DNA from: CAZCFB01 sp964511535
GTDB taxonomy: Bacteria; Myxococcota_A; Polyangia; GCA-2747355; CAZCFB01
DNA: 46,557 nt
Direction of reading: 5' to 3'
Assembly (NCBI GenBank): GCA_964511535.1
Contig: CAZEFW010000061.1
Coordinates: 1 to 46,557 of the forward strand
Shown here piece after piece: positions 6,959-15,100 of the stretch. Every line of letters starts with the position of its first letter. The first letter of the stretch is position 1. Both the position numbers and the translations under genes were made by a program. A model generated the notes under the pieces. That model was not told where the DNA came from, did not search any database, and saw only the letters and a program-made list of their open reading frames with translations.

Positions 6959-9900
6959 ATGAAGATCGCGGGTATCGACCTCGGCAAGACCACCATCAGC
7001 GTCGCCATCATTCACCTCCCGGGGGACGGTCCCGCGCGGCTGGAGCACACCGCCAGCGTCACCCACGGCGGCGAACCGGGGCGGCGCTTCGAGCGCCTGT
7101 ACGACGAGCTGTCGCTGCACCGCTGCGCGGCCCTGGGGGCCACCGGCGCCTACTCCGAGCAGCTCGGCCCGCCGGTCGTGGCGCTGCCCGAGGACGCCTG
7201 CCTCACCGCGACCCTGGACTGGCTGGCCGAGACGCCTGCCTCGCTGAACCTCATCAGCGCGGGCGCCGGGGGCTACCGCGCGCTGTCCCGCCGGGCCGGG
7301 TCGCAGGGGCAAGCGGCGCGCGTGCAGTACATGGAGAACGACAAGTGCTCCTCGGGTACAGGCGAGAACATCTCGCGCATCGCGGGCCGCTTCGGGCTCT
7401 CCCTGGAGCAGGCTGACGCCCTGGCGCTCGAGGCCGACGGGAGCGTGCCGATCACGGCGCGCTGCTCGGTGTTCGCCAAGAGCGAGATGACCCACCACGC
7501 CAACGAGGGCGCGCCGGCCGCGGACCTGTTCGCCGGCTACTTCTCCTCGGTGGCGCTCAACGCGCACGCCCTGCTGGCGCGGGTCAGGGTGGACGGCCCG
7601 ATCTGGGCCATCGGGGGCGTGGCGCGCTCCCGGGCGTTCCTGGCGGCGCTGTCGCAGATGGCCGGCCAGGAGGTGACCTGCCCGGAGCTGTTCCTCGGGT
7701 TCGAGGCGGTGGGCGCTGCGCTGCTCTGCGCCGAGGCTCCCGACGCGCGCGACGAGCCCGCGCCCTTGCCGGCCGAGGCGGGGTCGCTGGTCAGGCCGCG
7801 GGCGCGGCGCTTCGAGGTGCTGGAGCCTGCCTCGGTGCATCGCCACCGCGTGACGGTGATGCCCGACCCGGAGCCGCAGGAGCGCTGGCCAGAGGTGCCC
7901 ACGGTGCTCGGCCTCGACCTCGGCTCCACCGGCGCCAAGGCGGCGCTCACCTCGGTGCGCACCGGCGAGCGCCTGATGGATGTCTACGACCAGACCCGCG
8001 GCGACCCGGTGCAGGCGGCCCGGCGGCTGGTGGAGCAGATCCTGTCGCGCGCCGACGGCGGCGGCGACATGCGCGCAGTGGCCGTGACCGGCTCCGGGCG
8101 CCAGGCCGTAGCCACGGTGCTGCGGGCCTGCTTCGACGAGGCGGATCACGGGCGCGTCGTGGTGCAAAACGAGATCGTGGCCCACGCCGCGGCCGCGGTG
8201 CGCTGCGACCCGGACGCCGGCGCCGACCTGTCGGTGGTGGAGATCGGCGGGCAGGACGCCAAGTACATCCGCATCAGCGGCGGGCGCGTGGTGGAGAGCG
8301 ACATGAACAAGGCGTGCAGCGCCGGCACCGGCTCGTTCCTCGCCGAGCAGGCCGCCTTCTATGACGTGGACGACATCGACCGCATGGTGCAGCTGGCCAG
8401 CGATGCGCAGCGGCCGCCCGACCTGGGCCAGATGTGCACGGTGTACGTGGCCGACGCGGCGGCCCTGGCGCTCAAGGAGGGCTTCGAGCTGGGCGACCTC
8501 CTCGCCGGCTTCCAGTACTCGGTGATCCACAACTACCTGCACCGCGTGATGGGCCAGCGCACCCTGGCGCAGCGCGTGTTCTTCCAGGGCAAGCCGGCCC
8601 AGAACGACTCGCTGGCCTGGACCCTGGCGGCCATCAGCGGCCGGGAGATCATGGTGCCGCCCAACCCGGGGGCCATGGGCGCCTGGGGCGTGGGGCTGTG
8701 CGCCGTGGAGCAGCTCGGGCCAGAGGCGCTGCTGGACGCGGCGCCCCTCGACCCGGCGCAGCTTCTGCAAGCGCGCGTGGAGGGCCGCAGCGAGTTCATC
8801 TGCGCGGACAAGGGGTGCGCCACCTCATGCCCCATCGTGCGCACCGAGGTGCGCGTGGGCGATGCGCGGCGCACCACGCTGAGCGGCGGCGAGTGTCCGA
8901 AGTTCGAGGAGTCCACCGCCGACCAGCCCAAGCTGGACCGGGACGCGCCCGACCCGTTTGTGGAGCGCGCGGCGCTCATCGACGCCTACGAGGCGCACCG
9001 GCCCGGGGCGCCGGACCTGGCGATCCCTCAGGTGGGCGCCCTGGCGGGGCATATCCCCTTCCTCGCCACCCTCGCCGCCAGGCTCGGCGCGTCGGTGCGG
9101 CTGCTGCGGCCGAACCGCGGCTCGCTGGCCGCAGGCGAGCAGCTGTGCAACAGCTTCGACTCGTGCGGCCCGGTCAAGGTGACCCTGGCGGTTTGCGACA
9201 CCGACGCGCGCTGGCTGCTGCTGCCCAAGATCACCCATGTCAGCGACCTGCGCGGCGAGGGCGGCCACACCTGCGTGACCGAGCAGGCCATGCCAGAGAT
9301 GGTGCAGCAGGCCCTCGACGCCGCCGGCCGCCATGCCACGGTGCTGGGTCCGGTCCTGTCGTTCGAACATGGCCTCGAGGGCGAGGGCGCGCTGCGCGCG
9401 GCCCGGCACATCGCCCAGCGCCTGGGCGCGGATCCGTCGGCGGTCAAGGACGCGGTTCGCGACGCGGCCTGGGCTCAGCGGCGCTACGAGCGCGACCTGC
9501 TGCACCTGGGCAGCCGCGCCCTGCGCCACGCGCGGCAGCAGCGGTCCACCGCGGTGCTGGTGTGCGGCTCGCTGCATGTCATGCACGACCCGGTGCTGTC
9601 GGCCAACATCCCCCGGCTGCTGCGCCAGAACGGCGCCGTGGCGGTGCCCGCCGACTGCTACCCCACCGAGGAGCAGACCGAGGCGCTGCCGAAGATCTAC
9701 TTCGGCGATGCCAACCGGTCGCTGCGCGCCGCCCTGTGCGCGCGCCGCCGCGGCGATGCCTACCCCCTGATGATCGCCTCGTTCGGCTGCGGTCCGGCGT
9801 CGTTCACCGAGCAGATCTTCCAGTCCTTGCTCGAGGGGCACCCCCACACTGTGCTCGAGGCCGACGGCCACGGGGGCGGCGCAGGGTTCGTCACCCGGAT

Positions 9901-11308
9901 CCAGGCCTTCTTGCAGTCGGCGCGGCAGCACGAGGCCCGGCGCGCCGCCGCCGCCCCTGCGGCGGACTCCCCGCGGTCGCTGAGGTTCCTGCAGCGCGGC
10001 AAGCACCGCGGCCCGTACCTCGACCGCGATGTGCGCTACCTGTTCATGAGCAGCGTCGATAACCTGGGGCCCGTGTTCGCCGCGGCCTACCGCTCGGCCG
10101 GCTACGACGCGGCCGCCGCCCCGCCGCTGTCCGAGGCCACGGTGGCCCGGGGGCGGGGCGACTGCTCGGGCAAGGAGTGCCTGTCGTACCAGCTGATCTG
10201 GGGCGCCTTCCGCAAGTACCTTGAGGACAACCCCACGGAGCGGGAGACCCGGCTGGTGCAGATCTCCGGCCAGCAGTGCCGGGCCGGCATGTTCCCCATC
10301 AAGGACCAGCTGAACCTGGACCGCATGGCCCTTGCGGGGGAGGTCACCGTGACCGCCTTGCGCATCGCCGGCGGGCCTGCCATGAGCGCCTCGGTGTGGG
10401 CCGGCATGGTGGCGGTGGACATCCTGCGACAACTCTACCTGTACCACCTGGCCGTGGAGCCGCACCCCGGCGCGGCAGCCGAGATCTATCGGCTGCACGG
10501 CGACCGCGTCATCGAGCTGCTGGAGCAGCCCCTGCCGCGGGGCAGCGTCGGGCTCGGCCTCGCCGCCACCATGGGCCGCCGATGGCGACAGTTCCAGCAG
10601 CTGCTGGCCGACGCGTCCGGAGCGTTCGCCAGCATGGAGCAGGGCTACGACGGCCAGCGGCTGCCGGTTGTGTTCCTGTCCGGCGACCAGATGACCAAGG
10701 GCAACAACTTCGCCGCCGGCGGCGCGCTGGAGGCTCTGGCCGCCAGGGGCGTGCGCATCATGTTCGAGCCGACCTGCGACTTCCTGGAGTACCTGGCCGA
10801 GGTGCACCCGAGCATGGTCTTCGGCCGGGGCAGCGACCCGGTGACCACCGCCGGCCTGCGGCTGTCCATGGTGACCATCCGCGACACGCTGTACGCGCGG
10901 GTGCGGGGCGAGCACCCGTGGCTGCCCACCCCCGACGTCGTGGGCGCCCTGGCGCGCAGCGGCGAGCTGCTGGAGCGCACCACCAACGGCGGCTCGGCGT
11001 ACGCCGTGGGCAGCGTGCTCCAGGCGTGGGACACGGGCCGCTACGACGGCGTGCTCATGACCGCCTGCTGGGGTTGCGACAACGGCCTGGTGGCCGAGAG
11101 CCTGCTGCGGCGGCGCAAGGACATCCCGGTGCACTTCTTCTACGACGACGGCACCCCCATCGACGAGCGCCGCCTGGCCAGCCTCGCGTTTTCGCTGCGG
11201 CGGAGCGTGGCGGCCAGCGGGCTGCCGTCCGGGGCCGCCCCGGCACCCTGGCACCGGCGCGCCCGCGACCGGGCGCGGCGCATGTTCGAGACCGTGGGGA
11301 TCCGCTGA
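6959..11308 (+). CDS. Giant acyl-CoA dehydratase activase / HgdB-like fusion protein
   Basis: This 1449-aa protein contains two BcrAD/BadFG-type ATPase domains. The first has GIDLGKTT at residue 5, KCSSGTG with Cys130, and ARCSVFAKSEM with Cys169. The second has GLDLGSTGAK near residue 318, KACSAGTG with Cys453, and MCTVYVADAAA with Cys493. From about residue 680 there is a DUF2229/HgdB-like region with several cysteines (LCNSFDSCGPVK, SFGCGPASFTEQ, DCSGKECLSYQ, CWGCDNGL). Family knowledge: these ATPases bind a [4Fe-4S] cluster at the dimer interface and inject a low-potential electron into 2-hydroxyacyl-CoA dehydratases or aryl-CoA reductases. The substrate of the single-chain version is not known. 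Use under low oxygen is inferred. The ATG at 6959 is chosen because GIDLGKTT follows at once and GGAG precedes it; the upstream extension is a shadow frame. Confidence 0.92.
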   Translation: MKIAGIDLGKTTISVAIIHLPGDGPARLEHTASVTHGGEPGRRFERLYDELSLHRCAALGATGAYSEQLGPPVVALPEDACLTATLDWLAETPASLNLISAGAGGYRALSRRAGSQGQAARVQYMENDKCSSGTGENISRIAGRFGLSLEQADALALEADGSVPITARCSVFAKSEMTHHANEGAPAADLFAGYFSSVALNAHALLARVRVDGPIWAIGGVARSRAFLAALSQMAGQEVTCPELFLGFEAVGAALLCAEAPDARDEPAPLPAEAGSLVRPRARRFEVLEPASVHRHRVTVMPDPEPQERWPEVPTVLGLDLGSTGAKAALTSVRTGERLMDVYDQTRGDPVQAARRLVEQILSRADGGGDMRAVAVTGSGRQAVATVLRACFDEADHGRVVVQNEIVAHAAAAVRCDPDAGADLSVVEIGGQDAKYIRISGGRVVESDMNKACSAGTGSFLAEQAAFYDVDDIDRMVQLASDAQRPPDLGQMCTVYVADAAALALKEGFELGDLLAGFQYSVIHNYLHRVMGQRTLAQRVFFQGKPAQNDSLAWTLAAISGREIMVPPNPGAMGAWGVGLCAVEQLGPEALLDAAPLDPAQLLQARVEGRSEFICADKGCATSCPIVRTEVRVGDARRTTLSGGECPKFEESTADQPKLDRDAPDPFVERAALIDAYEAHRPGAPDLAIPQVGALAGHIPFLATLAARLGASVRLLRPNRGSLAAGEQLCNSFDSCGPVKVTLAVCDTDARWLLLPKITHVSDLRGEGGHTCVTEQAMPEMVQQALDAAGRHATVLGPVLSFEHGLEGEGALRAARHIAQRLGADPSAVKDAVRDAAWAQRRYERDLLHLGSRALRHARQQRSTAVLVCGSLHVMHDPVLSANIPRLLRQNGAVAVPADCYPTEEQTEALPKIYFGDANRSLRAALCARRRGDAYPLMIASFGCGPASFTEQIFQSLLEGHPHTVLEADGHGGGAGFVTRIQAFLQSARQHEARRAAAAPAADSPRSLRFLQRGKHRGPYLDRDVRYLFMSSVDNLGPVFAAAYRSAGYDAAAAPPLSEATVARGRGDCSGKECLSYQLIWGAFRKYLEDNPTERETRLVQISGQQCRAGMFPIKDQLNLDRMALAGEVTVTALRIAGGPAMSASVWAGMVAVDILRQLYLYHLAVEPHPGAAAEIYRLHGDRVIELLEQPLPRGSVGLGLAATMGRRWRQFQQLLADASGAFASMEQGYDGQRLPVVFLSGDQMTKGNNFAAGGALEALAARGVRIMFEPTCDFLEYLAEVHPSMVFGRGSDPVTTAGLRLSMVTIRDTLYARVRGEHPWLPTPDVVGALARSGELLERTTNGGSAYAVGSVLQAWDTGRYDGVLMTACWGCDNGLVAESLLRRRKDIPVHFFYDDGTPIDERRLASLAFSLRRSVAASGLPSGAAPAPWHRRARDRARRMFETVGIR

Positions 11309-11820
11309 TGCGCAAGGAGTACGGCCGGGCGCTGCGCAAGCTGTTCGCCGAGCGGATGAAGCAGGCGCTGCCCGACTACCCGCCGCAGAAGGTGTCGACC
11401 ATCCACTTCATCCCTGGAGACCGCGCGTTCTGTCGCGGCGGCCCGGGCGACCTGCGCCGCTGGATCGTGCTGAGCCCCAGCCCAAAGGGGCTCGATCAGT
11501 TCACCGTCATGCTGGGCTGGTCGCGCCTGGGGCGCTACCCCGAGCTGTCCATGGTGCCCTGCGCCGAGCGGCCATCCCCTGACCGCGCCGAGTTCAACAG
11601 CGACGAGTACCTCACTCGGCTGCCGTGGCTGTGGACCGACGTCGACCGGTGGTGGGTGGTGCGCGAGTTCGAGGCCCCCACCACCCCCGAGGCGCTGCTG
11701 GCGAGCATGGCCCCGGTCCCCGCCGACGAGGCGCTGGCGGCCGTGGCGCCGCAAGTGGACGACGCCATGGAGCGGCTGCTGGAGTATGGCGCGCCGTACC
11801 TGGAGGCGCTGGAGGGGTAA
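11308..11820 (+). CDS. Unknown protein translationally coupled to the activase
   Basis: This 170-aa cytoplasmic protein starts at an ATG that overlaps the activase stop (TGATG), so the two are almost certainly co-translated. The sequence begins MRKEYGRALRKLFAERMKQALPDY and has a beta-rich core (IHFIPGDRAFCRGG, RRWIVLSPSPKGLDQFTVMLGW) and a helical C-terminus (DDAMERLLEYGAPYLEALEG). The arrangement of an N-terminal helix followed by strands ending in V-x-LGWS resembles DUF4304-type proteins, but I am not confident. No catalytic motif is visible. Coupling suggests it serves the activase or its regulation. Confidence 0.75.
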   Translation: MRKEYGRALRKLFAERMKQALPDYPPQKVSTIHFIPGDRAFCRGGPGDLRRWIVLSPSPKGLDQFTVMLGWSRLGRYPELSMVPCAERPSPDRAEFNSDEYLTRLPWLWTDVDRWWVVREFEAPTTPEALLASMAPVPADEALAAVAPQVDDAMERLLEYGAPYLEALEG

Positions 11821-11922
11821 AGGTCCGGGCTGCTTTGGGTCCTCCTCGTCGGGCGCCTGGCCGTCGGTGGAGATGATGCGCTGTGATCCTGACGAGTTGC
11901 CTCGTCGGCGGTCGAACAGACC

Positions 11923-11960
11923 TGTAACCCCTGGCGAGGAAGATTCCGGAATGGGTAACA
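11923..11960. promoter_or_regulatory. Putative activator site, copy 1 (upstream of kinase-WD40 gene)
   Basis: TGTAACC at 11923-11929 and GGTAACA at 11954-11960 flank a 24-bp spacer. This is the TGTNACC-N23/24-GGTNACA inverted repeat also found at five other places in the window. It ends 89 bp before the -24 element of the sigma54-type promoter at 12050. Binding by the FHA activator at 27421-28836 is inference. Confidence 0.7.
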
Positions 11961-12049
11961 ACTTGGCCCCCGGGGTTCGTTTCGGCTCGGGCGACCCAAC
12001 TGCGCAAGATCACTCCCGGGCCTCCGGGCCGCGGCGACCCCATCGCACT

Positions 12050-12065
12050 TGGCGCGCGGCTTGCT
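12050..12065 (+). promoter_or_regulatory. Sigma54-type -24/-12 promoter
   Basis: TGGCGCG-CGGC-TTGCT matches the TGGCACG-N4-TTGCW consensus except for one base, with exact GG-to-GC spacing. It lies 68 bp upstream of the kinase-nSTAND-WD40 start, leaving a leader of about 58 nt. Confidence 0.75.
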
Positions 12066-12133
12066 TCATTTGCTGGCGGTGCGGAATCACAAGAGGATAG
12101 AGTCAACCTTATCTGAGCAGATTCGGAGGGAGC

Positions 12134-15100
12134 ATGGCGCGGGCCCCTGAACAGGTGGACCAGGCCACGGGCTGGCAGTTTCAGCCCGGCGAGCGAGTGG
12201 CGGACTTCGCCATCGTCGAGCCCATCGCGGGCGGCGGCATGGGCGAGGTGTACCTGGCTCGCGAGCAGACCCTCGACCGCCTCGTCGCGCTCAAGGTGAT
12301 CAAGCGCAGCGCGAACCTGCCCTCCAGCGCCGTCCAGCGCTTCCTGCGCGAGGCCCGGTTCACGGCCAAGGCGAACCACCCCAACATCGTGGTGGTCTAC
12401 AGCTGCGGCGAGATCCAGCGCGACGGCGAGTCGGTCCCGTACGCCGCGCTGGAGTACCTGCCCGGCGGCGACCTGAGCCAGCGCGTCTCCGACGGGGAGC
12501 TGGAGGTGGACGAGATCCTCGGCTACAGCCTGGAGCTGGCGGCGGCGCTGCGCGCGGCGCACAACGCGGGCCTGCACCATCGTGACCTGAAGCCGGCCAA
12601 CCTGGTGCTCGACGGCGACGGGCGGCTGCGGGTGGTGGACTTCGGGCTGGCCAAGGCGATCCGGGGGGAGCTGCGCGGCCAGGGCCCCGACTCGGTGATC
12701 GGCCTGGACCTGGAGGACGACGCCGTCTTCTGCGGCACCATGCCCTACATGGCGCCGGAGCAGTGGCGCGCCAGCCGCACCGGGCCATGGACCGACGTCT
12801 GGGCCATGGGCGTCATCCTCTACGAGATGGTCTGCGGCCGGCTGCCCTTCCCCGGGCCGGAGCCGGCGGACCTGTACGGCCAGGTGTGCGGCACCGACCC
12901 GCTGCCGGGCGACGAGCTGTCCCGGGCGCCCCCCGCGCTGGCCCACCTGATCAAGGACTGCCTCAAGCGGGAGCCGCGGCAGCGCCCCGACGCGGCGGAG
13001 GTGCTCGAGCGGGTGGAGGTCATGCTCCAGGGCAAGCCCCGGGTCAGCGGGCGAGAGGGCCCCTTCCGCGGCCTGCTCACCTTCGAGGAGCACCACGAGA
13101 AGCTGTTCTTCGGGCGGGAGGCAGAGATCGAGCGCTGCCTCGAGCTGCTGGCCAGCGAGGCGATCCTGACCCTGATGGGTCCGTCGGGCACGGGCAAGAG
13201 TTCGCTGGTCAAGGCGGGGCTGCTGCCGCGGCTGCGCAAGCAGGGCGCGCCCACGGTGGTCAAGCTCCGCCCCGGGCGGCGCCCCTTGCACGGCCTGGCC
13301 GAGGAGCTGTTCCGCCGGCTGCAGGAGACAGACGTCACCATGCCGAGCGGGTCAGCGGGCGAGGCCGACGCCGGCGGGGGCAACCCGGACGACCTGGCGC
13401 GGTCCATGCGGCAGGATCCGGCGCGGCTGGCGGAGCTGTTGCTGCAGCTCTGCCCCGGCGAGGAGCAGCAGGCGGTGCTGGTCATCGACCAGATGGAGGA
13501 GCTGGTCACCCTCGGCGCTGACCCGGAGGACCGCCGCGCGCTGCTCACCGCGCTGGCCCACGTGGGTCAGCTGGGCACGGGCAAACTCCGGGTGATCCAG
13601 ACCGTGCGCGATGGGTTCGTGGGCCAGCTGATGCAGCAGGACGTCTCGGGCGATCCCCTGGGGCGCATCGAGGTGGTCAAGCCGCCCGGGCGCGAGGCGC
13701 TGCTGGAGGTGCTGCGCCAGCCGGTCGCGGCCATGGAGTACCACTTCGACGACGAGGACCTGCCAGGACAGATGGTGGACGAGGTGGCCGGGGGCCCGGC
13801 CTGCTTGCCGCTGCTGCAGTTCGCGGGGCAGCGCCTGTGGAAGCAGCGCAACCCCGAGGGCCGCGTGCTGATGCGGTCGGTCTACGACGAGGCGGGCGGC
13901 GTGACCGGGATGCTGGCTCACCACGCCGACCGGGTGGTGCCCCAGGCGTTCGAGCCGGAGTTCCGCCTGGCGCGGGACCTGCTGCTCAGGCTGGTCACCC
14001 CGGAGCGGACTCGCCAGACCTGCACCGAGCAGGACCTGCTGTCTGGCATGCCTGACGAGGCGCTGCCGGTGCTGCGCAAGCTGGTGGAGGGGCGCATCGT
14101 CACCGTGCTCCAGGGCCCTGACGGCGGCCGGGAGTACGAGCTGATCCACGAGTCGCTCATCACCCACTGGGGGCTGCTGGCCAGCTGGATCGAGAAGCAC
14201 GACGAGGACCTGCTCAATTTGTCAGGGCTGGCGCGCGGCGCCGAGACCTGGGACGCCGAGGGCAGGCCCTGGGCCCGGCTGCTGTGGGGCAAGCCCCTCG
14301 CGGCGGCGCTGGCGTGGCAGTCGCGCAGCAAGCTGGACATGCCGGAGCGCGTGGACGCGTTCCTGCAGGCCAGTCGCCGGCTGTGGCGCACTGTCTGGAT
14401 TGCCGGGTCGGCCATCGTCGTGGCGGTCATCACGGTGCTCGGGGTGATGGCCTGGCAGTACGCCAACGAGGCGGAGTCAGCGCGCGAGTCGATGAAGCTG
14501 GCGAAGCTGCGCCAGGCGGAGGCGGAGCGCCAGCGCGCCGCGGTGCAGCGGGAGAGCGCCCGGGCGGCCCTGGGGCGCGGCGACATGCTGGAGGCCCGCA
14601 GCCAGCTTCGCGCGGCCATGGAGACGCGCGTGGGCCGGCCCGAGCGCTCCATCTGGTGGGAGCTGACCCGCACGGCCCAGCTGTGGAGCCGGGACATGGG
14701 CGCCAAGCCCCATGACATCGCCTTCGCCCCGTCCGGGGACAGCATCGCCGTGGCCAGCCAGGACGGCACGGTGCAGTTCATCGACGCGGTGACCAGCCAG
14801 GTGACCCGGGTGCTGCGGGACCACGACGACCAGGTGCTGTCGGTGGCCATCTCCGCCGACGGGCGGCACCTGGCCTCGGCCGCGTGGAACGGGCAGATCA
14901 TCCTGCGCGATCTGAACAGCGGCGCGATCCAGCAGCTGGAAGGACATGTGGCCGAGGTCTGGGGGCTGGCCTTCTCCCCGGACGGCTCGGTCATGGCCTC
15001 GGCGGGCAACGACAAGGTGGTGCGGCTCTGGTCCGTGCCGGGGGGCGCCGCGAAGGCCACCCTGCCCGGGGGCGCTCAGTTCGTGCGCACCCTGGCCTTC

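Larger units (their letters stand above)
11821..12133 (+). other. 313-bp regulatory intergenic region
   Basis: No gene is seen here. The region holds one copy of the TGTNACC/GGTNACA inverted repeat (11923-11960), a sigma54-type promoter (12050-12065) and the RBS GGAGGGAG just before the kinase ATG. The start (11821-11900) shows nothing I recognise. Confidence 0.75.

Noticed and set aside
13100..14300. nSTAND domain as a sign of an anti-phage defence system (Avs-like)
   Set aside because: The gene lacks a nuclease or other effector and has a kinase and a WD40 region with neighbours that are envelope lipoproteins; a sensor-kinase role fits better.
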